From: Portulaca oleracea
Taxonomy: Eukaryota > Streptophyta > Magnoliopsida > Caryophyllales > Portulacaceae
Direction of reading: 5' to 3'
Assembly (NCBI GenBank): GCA_029582165.1
Contig: CM055888.1
Location: forward strand, 35,326,908-35,390,907
DNA length: 64,000 bases
Shown: in pieces, positions 56,346-64,000 of the stretch
Position numbering within the stretch: position 1 is the first letter of the stretch
How the letters are laid out: each line of letters opens with the position of its first letter
Translations under genes and position numbers: made by a program
Notes under the pieces: generated by a model
Told to the model about the DNA's origin: nothing
Seen by the model: only the letters and a program-made list of their open reading frames with translations
Database searches by the model: none

Positions 56346-57080
56346 AATAAGTGTATATTTTATAGTGTTTATAATTAGGTCATTAACTTGTATATTTTAG
56401 CTAATTATGTAATATAATATTATATTTTTACATCAAATTCCATGATTTCTTCACTTGATTTAGAGATTGGTAAGTTTTGCAGATTTGAAGGAACAAATCT
56501 ATCAAACACCAAGAAGATTGGAGAATCAAAGGAAAGGAAAGAAGAAGAAAAGAGAAAGCAACAATAAGAGAAGAAAAAGGAAGAGCAACCCAATGATTTT
56601 CCAAGGCTAATAAAGAGATAGAGCCAGCCTGAGAGAAGGCGCCCACACAAGACGCGGGCTGCGCCCTTAATGCCGGAGGCAGCGTCTGGGCCATAACAAG
56701 TAACCGCGGAGACGACTTGAGACGCTGGCTGCGCCTTGGTACATGCCAACCGCACCTAGGGCCTTTTTCGCCTACAAAGAAGGTGCCGCAGACGTTATAG
56801 GAGAATTCCAGTCATGCTTTAGTTTAGGTTTTCCTTATGTTCTCCCTTCGGGGATTATTCCGTCGTTCAGTAGTTTAGGAATAGAAGATAAGAATAACGA
56901 GATCGAATTGGGTGACACAAGGAGATTGAATTCGACGCTTCGGATATTCAATTTAATTCTCTATTTTTGTTATGTTTTGTAATTCATATTTCATTATTGT
57001 TTCGCTAGTCTTTATTATCTTGAGTTATGAATTCCATCAATTACATTCCCAGAGTCAAAGTCTCAACCATTCAAAACCCT
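56346..57080 (+). other. LTR-like DNA of unknown family
   Basis: Starts near TGTATATTTTATAGTG and contains two GC-rich copies of AGACGCNGGCTGCGCC at 56650 and 56720, 70 bp apart. No second LTR or TSD found; no credible ORF. Confidence 0.35.
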
Positions 57081-57088
57081 AAAATCGA

Positions 57089-58040
57089 TTAACAAAGGCC
57101 ACGAAAACAGAGGTTCAAATACATGAATAAGAGAATGAATAACACTAAACCTAACCTAATCCTAAGGATGGAGGCCGAAACCAACCATAGAAGCTTCGAA
57201 TGGCTCCTTCTTCCCCTTTTATAGTCGAACTCAACCTCTTCCTTCAAATCTCTACCATTCGATCTCGTCAATCTCGGACGGTTTAGATGAATTCGATAGT
57301 TAGAGCAAAGATGATAACTATGGTGGTGGATGCGTGCTCGCTTCGAATCCTTCCTCAACTGAATATGTTATAATCAAAGAGAAAAAGAGTGAGTGAGAGA
57401 GAATACGAGATATTGCGAGATTTTGAGATGAGAGAAGAGAAGGGGAAGAATAAAGAGATGAAAGAGAGATGGAGGAAGAAGTTTGTTGCTAAGGTGGTGA
57501 GGTGTTTTGGGGTTGTTTGGTGCGAATGAGAGAATCAGAGAGGAAGAAGAGGGAGAAAGGGGACAAAGAGATGGGGAAATGAGAATGAGAGACTAAAAGT
57601 TAGAATTAGGGTTTTGTGGGGAGTTTTCACTCGGCTGGGAAAAGAGAGGGGGAAAACGGGTTGGTTTAATGGGTAAAAGGGGCGCATTTGGTAGTTCACG
57701 GGTTGCTGGGTATTAGGGTTTGGGTGTGGGCTGAATTGAACTCTGGGCCGAGAGAGGGAAGAGAAGGGGAAATTGGGCTGAAATAATGGGTTTTAGGAAT
57801 TAGGACTTAGGTTGTTATTTTCATTTTCTAATTTTTATCTGTTTGGTTCATTTTTAACAAAAATAACAACTAAAATAATAAAATGCCATAAAATCTAATA
57901 AAAATGCCAAAATGAGTAAAAACATAATAAAAAGTCTGTAATTATTAAAAACAAGCAAGAAGTCAGATAATAGAGGGGAAAAAACATGCAAAATACGATC
58001 TAAACATGCACCTAGTCCGAAGTGCCATTGACATAAGTGT
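57089..58040 (-). other. minus-strand promoter and leader-like DNA
   Basis: The minus strand has a CT-rich leader and CTATAAAAGGGG near 57213-57224. It looks like a promoter plus 5' UTR or an LTR fragment. No partner copy in the window. Confidence 0.35.
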
Positions 58041-59088
58041 ATGACACCATGTCTACAAGTCAAGGAGGATGACGATGTCGATGATGGAATTTGTCAAGCA
58101 AATGAGCGGTTCTTTCCAACGAGAATGTCCCCGAAACCAATGATACATCTGCTTAATCACATCACGGACGAGCAGCTTGATACTGTGAAACAACTCGGAT
58201 TTGGTGGGTTCCTTAACATACGGATGGCACTTCTACCTGGTCTATTATGCAAGTGGTTGGTCGAAAGGTAAAATCACGAATCGATGACGCTTGACCTAGG
58301 TGACGGGCGGTCAATCAAGGTCACAAAAAATGACATACACATCACACCCGAGCTTGCCCGTGGCACGATTCCAATTATAGTAGGGGGAACGCCAACGGAT
58401 GATGCATCCAACTTGCTAAACGAGTGGCGGAAGGAGTACTACTTTGAATGTGGCACAACCCATGTGGCGAAGATGCCGACACACATTGTTACGCTCCCCC
58501 TGATAGTGTCGAGTTCAAGAGGAATTTTGTTCTATTCATGGTGGCAATGTTCTTCCACCGAAACGCACAACGATTTTGCACCGTATACTTCATTGTGAAT
58601 GTTGTCGATGTGGACAACATACCCAACCTGAAATGGTGTGGGTATGTGTTAAAGAAATTGAAGGATGTTGTAGGGAACAAGAAGGCTATCCCAGCTGGTC
58701 CATTCACCGGGCCAATAATCCAACTACTGGTATATCCTATTACATATTGTGAACGTATAATGTGATGTTTTACTTGCTGACCACACTAGTTTCATATTGT
58801 GATAAGTTTAGTCCATTAATTGCAATGACGCGTTTGCGATGAACAGTGTGAACGTATAATGTGTTGTTTTACTTGTTGACCATACTACTCTCATATTGTG
58901 ATCAATTTAGTATACTAATTGCAACCACATGTTTGCTGTAAACATTGTGGTCATGTTCAAAATGATAAACGCATGTGTAGATCATTGAATGTACTTATCA
59001 TTCAAAAATATGTCCCACTGAATAGTTGTGTGTACTTCAGATGATCTACTTCGATTGTGTAGTGAAGGACATGCTCCTTGCACCACGA
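58041..59088 (+). pseudogene. pseudogene of a plant TE-associated family often fused to Ulp1-type proteases
   Basis: Exon 1 begins with FFPTRMSPKPMIHLL and continues QLGFGGFLNIRM...LCKWLVER, the conserved N-terminal block of this plant family. Next comes DGRSIKVTKNDIHI. A TAA at about 58269-58271 and a frameshift near 58455 break the frame. It resumes with FKRNFVLFMVAMFF, LKWCGYVLKKLKD and FTGPIIQLL. A GTATAT donor at 58730 and TTCAG acceptor at 59040 define a phase-0 intron. Exon 2 (59041-59088, MIYFDCVVKDML) is cut by element H after 48 bp. The usual C-terminal protease is not in the window. No function can be assigned; family recognition is from memory. Confidence 0.72.
58745..58950 (+). 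repeat. ~102-bp tandem duplication in the intron
   Basis: GTGAACGTATAATGTG...TTTGC occurs twice, about 102 bp apart, with several differences. Confidence 0.75.
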
Positions 59089-59280
59089 TGTCCGGTCTCG
59101 TTCCGAGCCGAATTCTTCTCTTTATTAGGGTGTTTTTACGTGTTCTAATCCCGGTTTATTTTTAGTTAAAGTATTTTCTTTGTTTTGTAGAGAAATAAGA
59201 TGTTGAGCCAAAACCAAGACAAAATGGAGCAAAATCCACCAAATATGGAGAAAAGAAGAAGTAGGAAGAACCAGCAAGAA

Positions 59281-59511
59281 GACTCGCCCAAGTTAGGGCT
59301 TGACTCGCCCGTGACAAGGGCTTGGAAGTTGGCAAACTTCCCAACTTCAGCCAAGCAAGAGGAGGCCACCAGAATGATGACTCGCCCGAGTCACTTGGGT
59401 GACTCGGTCGAGTCGGCCTGCTGTGCACATGGGAAAGAGATGCAAAAGAAGTCAATCTCCAAGGGGCAGAACACTCACTCGCCCGAGTCAGTAGGGTGAC
59501 TCGCCCGAGTC
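59281..59511 (+). promoter_or_regulatory. GACTCGCCCGAGTC motif cluster, H LTR
   Basis: Copies start at 59281, 59302, 59379, 59401, 59476 and 59498: three pairs 21-22 bp apart, pair starts 97-98 bp apart. Arms are GACTCG/CGAGTC with a 2-nt centre. The last copy ends 62 bp before the TATA box (59574-59585). Confidence 0.75.
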
Positions 59512-59573
59512 ACCCTGTTTTCACGCGCATAATTTGAGATTAAGATGCTGCGTTTTGTGTAACAAATTGGGCT

Positions 59574-59585
59574 CAATATATATAC
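59574..59585 (+). promoter_or_regulatory. TATA box of H 5' LTR
   Basis: CAATATATATACTC, very similar to that of G. Confidence 0.7.
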
Positions 59586-60257
59586 TCTCAGTTGCGTTTT
59601 TATCAGTAGTAATCTTTTAGCCTAGTTTATATTGTTGGTATTTTAGCTTTCATTGCTTTCAAGTTGTAATCTCCTTTCTCTCTCTTAGGTTTTCATTGTC
59701 TTGTTCTTCAAGCCACTTTGTATTCAACTTGTAATCAATCAATTTCAGAGTTTTCTTCATTTTCCTTGTTCATTTATGCTTTCGTTTTTGTATTTCTTGT
59801 TTTGATGATTAAGTTAGCCACAATCCAATCCAGTTTTAGTGAGGAGGAGGGCTAAGGGTCACAAATTCCACTCATAAGTGGGAATTTGGGGATTCTTAGT
59901 AATCCAAACCACGATTTTCTCATTTATTCGGGGGAGAATCAAGCCAAGGTAGAAGATTAGAAGCATTCGGTCATCAAAGGTATAATTTCCTTGCTTTCAA
60001 TTGCTTTGTGGTTCTAGTTTCCTAGATTATTTTTAGTGCTGCTTGATTCATGTTTTTATGCTTTCTTATTACTTGCTTTTTATTGCTTTTGGGTGTTATG
60101 CATACCTAGGTTAGCTTTAACTGCTTACCTTTACTTTATTTAATCGCTTTTTGTATTCGGAAAACTCTTGACAAACCATAAATCCTACGACATACCAAAC
60201 ACCCATCCCTGAGATCGACAATCCCTACTTTAAACCACAATTTACGCAATCGAACAA

Positions 60258-60275
60258 TGGCGTCGTTGCCGGGGA
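60258..60275 (+). other. primer-binding site of H
   Basis: TGGCGTCGTTGCCGGGGA, followed by TGGCGTTTTTTGG. The same continuation follows F's PBS once G is removed. Confidence 0.85.
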
Positions 60276-60492
60276 TGGCGTTTTTTGGGAGATTAGGTTA
60301 TTGGTTTATTTGTGCATAGTGTGAATAGTTATTTGCTTTGATCGATTAGTGTTAAGTTAAAACTACTAAAAATTGAAAAAAATAGAAAAACCAACAAAAA
60401 GAGAAAAAGTGCGTCAAACCGTAAGATGGGTTCGTGTTCCGGAAACCAAAATACTGGTTAGAGTAGAGACACCTTTAGTCGACTTGCCTAGA

Positions 60493-61184
60493 ATGGGTGA
60501 GGAAGAACCGAGGATAACCTTGAGCGACCATCTCTATCCTTCATACGACCCACTTCCATCATGTTTCGTGTTGCCGGCCTTACCTCAGGGGTTTACCTTT
60601 GATCCCAGACAGTATCATACTCAAAATCTTCCTCTTTTTACTGGGACGGGGTTAGCATTGATATGGACAGCGGAATACAAGGAATACCTTAGTATGGTCA
60701 CACCTCCAGAAGTTCCATTAGATTATGTCTTGCTGAAGTACTTGCCCTTTGCCTTGCGTGATTCTGCCAAACGATTGATGTATAGTATTAAGCCTGGGTC
60801 AATAAACTCGTGGGATAGTTTCTTGAAAGTGTTTATGAAGAGGTATTTCCCGAATTCTTTGGCTGTGCAATTGAGAAATTCAATCTTGAAGTTTAGACAG
60901 GATAAGGGGGAGCCCTATTGGAAAACATTTGTGCGCTTTAAGAATCTTTTGTCTGATCAGTTCCCTCATTATGGTTTCGATCTAGTTAGACTGTGTCAAA
61001 TAGTGTACGAGGGAGTTGATCAAGAAACCCGAGTGACCTTACAGTCTATGTGCTTAAGAGGGTTTATGGATAAGACTGCGGAAGAAGCTTGGGATTTCTT
61101 GGAAAGTATGTCAGAAAGGGTTATGCAGTGGGGAAATACTAGGGACGAGTCTATAGGAGCACAATTGTCCAATGCAAAAGGGGG
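60493..61184 (+). pseudogene. Athila-like gag of element H, truncated by insertion
   Basis: The frame is open from about 60373, but its first ATG is at 60493 (MGEEEPRITL). The gag domain is clear: EYLSMVTPPEVPLDYVLLKYLPFALRD, WDSFLKVFMKRYFP, FVRFKNLLSDQFPHYGF and EEAWDFLESM. About 230 codons remain before element I enters at 61185, so the zinc knuckle and everything downstream are separated. The preserved part has no stop, which suggests recent insertion of both H and I. It is homologous to but clearly distinct from the gags of F and G. Confidence 0.82.
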
Positions 61185-61270
61185 TGTAGACGCTGAATTT
61201 TGTCATAGTTCAGCTTTGTAATTATGTAATTTATTTTGAACATTTTTATTTTTGGGTTTTTGGCCTCAAA

Positions 61271-62162
61271 TAATACGTACTGAGGGGCTTGTGACCGAGA
61301 ATAATCCAAAGTGACTTTTAGACCACTGGCAGTCTATACTTTTTCAATATTTTCTCCTAGTAGTCCAGATTAGTTTCCGGTGCCGGAAATCTGACGTGGC
61401 CACCGGAGCACGTGGTCCTTTAATGAAAAGCATGTCAAGTTAGATTTTAGTATTTGTTTCTGATTTTTTTAAAAGCCAGTGAAGGTTTTTTTAATTCCAT
61501 GTCATAACCGTTGTTTTGTTTAGGCTGACGTGCGGCGGTCGGCGACGCAACAGGGGCAACAGATGGAAGGCGCGACGGCGAGGGGTAGAGGTGTAAGGAG
61601 GTGGCGGATGTCGGTTTAGGGCAACGTCGCCGACCGTGGTCCATGTGAGGGAGAGACTTTGAGGGCGGTTATGGCAGACAACAACAATGGATCTGGACTG
61701 AGCCTACGGTGGTGGCGGGCGCGCGCAAGGCGTCGACGTCGCGATCGACACTTTGGCTGCGGTGCGAAAGGCGTGCGAATGGTCGCGGTGGCTAGCCGTT
61801 GCGAATTGCGCTGGAGTGGGGCGGTGGAGGCTGCGATGCGGCGGCCATGGTGGTGAGAGTGAGGGAGTTTTCTGTGCGGCCATGGTGGTGTGGGATGTAG
61901 GTTAGGGTTGAGGGAAGAGTAACAGAAATGAGACAAGGGGGTAATTGATGTTGAAATTTTTTTTAATTAAAAAAACCTTCATTGACTTTTAAAAAAATCA
62001 GAAACAAATACGAAAATTTGACTTGGCATGCTTTTCATTAAAAGACCACGTGCTCCGGTGGCCACGTCAGATTTTCGGCGCCGGAAAGCTAATCTGGACT
62101 GCTAGGAGAAAATATTGAAAAAGTACAGACTGTCAGTGGTCTAAAAGTACCGACTTTCCACC
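61271..62162. mobile_element. Pack-MULE-like TIR element inside I 5' LTR
   Basis: Long inverted repeats (about 61300-61496 and 61966-62160) share TTTTAGACCACTG, TTTTCAATATTTTCTCCTAG and CTGACGTGGCCACCGGAGCA. A candidate imperfect 9-bp TSD is GGCCTCAAA/GGCCTCAAT (61262-61270, 62163-62171). The outermost left bases do not match the right end well, so the edges are approximate. The core at about 61520-61920 is GC-rich. Confidence 0.7.
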
Positions 62163-62294
62163 GGCCTCAATGAGTTTCCTAATTTTGGGAGCTAAAAGTA
62201 CTCATTACTAGCTTTCCAACGACACTTGAATCAAGTTAATCGGAGTTCGGATGAGAAAGTTATGGTCGTTTGAAGTTAGGCAACTCAAAATAAC

Positions 62295-62344
62295 CCAACA
62301 TGTTGGTCCGCAGTGGCCCGTTTCCTTTCATTCCAACATATTGG
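62295..62344 (+). promoter_or_regulatory. CCAACATGTTGG palindromes in U3 of I
   Basis: A perfect 12-bp palindrome at 62295-62306 and a one-base variant at 62333-62344. The last ends 73 bp before the TATA box (62418-62427). Confidence 0.55.
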
Positions 62345-62417
62345 GCCTCCTGCTGATCAGAATGGCCCAGCTACCCCTCTTTATTTCATAACTCTAGTTT
62401 CCTCACTCCATTTCCCC

Positions 62418-62427
62418 TATAAATACA
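62418..62427 (+). promoter_or_regulatory. TATA box of I 5' LTR
   Basis: CTATAAATAC. Confidence 0.75.
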
Positions 62428-64000
62428 GTCTCACTCCCATCATTTTTCGACACACCGAATCACCTAGGAGTATTGATACTAGGTGATTTCTTCTTCCTCT
62501 TCTCCCTTTCTTCTTCTCCTTCTCCTCTCTTCATCATTTGCATACATCTATACTTGGCATTATTTTTTTGTCGTTTTTTCTTGTAATCACTTATACTGTT
62601 ATAATGCTGATGCTAATATCAATTATGACTAATTTAAACCGGATTACTTGAGAAGATAACTTTAATTTCGTTATTTATTTATTTATTTGTTTTTTGTTTA
62701 TTTATTTTATTTATTCATCACATTTATTTATTTTCGTACTTTAGTTTTTCGCATGCATCTAAATAAATTAAATTAACCTAATTAGTTCTCCTCTTCTACT
62801 CTCTTCTTTAACGAACCGATTTAGTAGAGTCCGTTCTTTGAACGGGCAAATTCGAAGGTTTTTACTTTCGAATTTGTAACCTTACCCCCGAATCCGAATC
62901 TAATGGTTCGCGGTTTGCAGAGTCTAATTTGAGTTTATTAATTCTCACCAAAAATTAATTAGCGACTCTATAATTTATTCAATTTGATTCATTCGCTTTG
63001 TTTTCGAATTTTACCTTTTTATTCAAGATTGCATTTGAACATTTTGATTAATAAAAATTGAATTCAAATCCCTTAAAGACTAGACACCTCTTTCGATTCG
63101 CCTAACATCGCGTAGGACATCAATTGGAAGTTTTTTCCCGGGTCCTACAAATGGCGACTCCACTGGGGACTTACTTTAAGAGGGTAAAACTTGAAAAATC
63201 AGTTTTTTAAATTTTTGAGTAGAAAGGAGAAAGGAATTCTTTTAATTTTTAATATTTAGTAGGCATTTTTGCATACGGGCCTACTTTTCGAATTTTTTTA
63301 AATCGGGAAGAACCAAAAGGTACCGTTTAGGTTTCTAACCCTAAATTTTCCTTTCGGTAAAGTGCGTTTATGACTTCGAGGAAATGAATTCCACATTTCA
63401 GGAAGATCATAACCCTTTCCCACTCATGAATTACTCCAAAATTTTAGGGATTATGAATTTACATTTTCCCTTAAATTTTGTGAGAAACACACGACCCATA
63501 TTACCATTAACTCCATAGAATTTACGGCCCGTGCGAGACATGAGCATAGAAGCCTTTAGGAAACTTACCCTAAACGTCGAACCTAGAACCATGGTTAGGA
63601 TGGTAACACTCATTTGTATGCTATGTGCATTTCTTTCTTTTTCGTATTCTTCAAAAAAAAAATGTGTTAATTATGTGCTAATTGTACATTTCATTGTAAA
63701 GTGAGTCGGTCCAACACTTGGATTTCCCTCAAACATTACTTTAGTTTGGGTAATATTCAAACGAGATTAAAGTAGGTCCAAAAGGTCTCTCTTAGGCCCA
63801 AGTCAGAGAGGTTTGACTTAGCTTAAGATTCAAGTTTGACTTTACTCAACCCTATGTAATGTTTGACCCCTAAGGCATCCCTCCGGCCGTTAACTAAATC
63901 TGAGTCCATTAGAGTTTTAATGTTGATTCGATTTTATGATGACTTGATGGATACCTCCCCTCTTCATGTACATCACATCGTTCTAGGTTAGGAGTCCTCA

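Larger units (their letters stand above)
59089..61184 (+). mobile_element. Athila-like element H (5' part), cut by element I
   Basis: 5' LTR 59089-60256 begins TGTCCGGTCTCGTTCCGAG, matching F's LTR start, and ends GAACA. The five bases before it are CACGA. The PBS is of Athila type, and gag follows until element I. The rest lies beyond the window. Confidence 0.85.
61185..64000 (+). mobile_element. Tat-like LTR element I (5' part, runs off the window)
   Basis: 5' LTR 61185-63149 (TGTAGACGCT...GGGTCCTACA) and PBS TGGCGACTCCACTGGGGA at 63152-63169. The internal start resembles C and D (AGAGGGTAAAACTTGAAAAATC, then GGCATTTTTGCATACGGGCC). No ORF in the 850 bp of internal DNA visible. Confidence 0.85.

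Overview
This window is plant nuclear DNA, most likely from a eudicot with a repeat-rich genome. I cannot name the species. Almost all of it is transposable elements nested inside one another. I see no intact host gene, tRNA, rRNA or CRISPR array. Element letters (A to I) are mine. Boundaries come from TG...CA termini, paired LTRs, primer-binding sites (PBS), polypurine tracts (PPT) and 5-bp or 9-bp target-site duplications (TSDs) read directly from the sequence.

Layout. (1) 1-13821: degenerate Ty1/copia element A. Its integrase region carries a 350-bp foldback MITE (1694-2043). Element B (2978-11131, TSD TGAGG) is inserted between its integrase and reverse transcriptase. B has no gag-pol; it carries two antisense genes, a DUF7745-like fragment and a six-exon plant mobile domain (PMD) gene with three in-frame stops. 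(2) 13822-17303: intergenic DNA with two TIR elements and microsatellites. (3) 17304-55657: element C, a large retrotransposon derivative without coding capacity (TSD CACAC). F (minus strand, Athila-like, TSD ATTCT) is inserted in its internal region. F in turn holds G (Athila-like, TSD CATCC), which landed inside F's PBS, and G's 5' LTR holds a second copy of the MITE. C's 3' LTR is split by D (39630-54418, TSD TCATG), a sister of C whose 5' LTR is split by a 3.3-kb putative solo LTR, E (TSD AAAAG). (4) 55658-56345: minus-strand Ty3/gypsy RT/RNase H remnant, then LTR-like and promoter-like DNA of unknown type. (5) 58041-59088: pseudogene of the plant family usually joined to Ulp1-type protease domains, cut in its second exon by Athila-like element H. 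H's gag is cut by Tat-like element I, whose 5' LTR holds a Pack-MULE-like TIR element. I runs off the window end.

How the parts relate. A, B, F, G, H and I all look non-autonomous or dead. C and D have no protein-coding capacity, so they would depend on proteins supplied in trans. Two cis-architectures stand out. First, six LTR families (B/D, C, F, G, H, I) each carry their own short palindrome, reiterated at fixed spacings, with the last copy ending about 61-78 bp upstream of the LTR TATA box. The B-type palindrome also occurs upstream of B's two antisense genes. Second, C and D share a series of five stem-loops whose stems differ by compensatory changes and which all end in the same 12-nt purine-rich tail. 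I regard these two as the best candidates for undescribed biology here.
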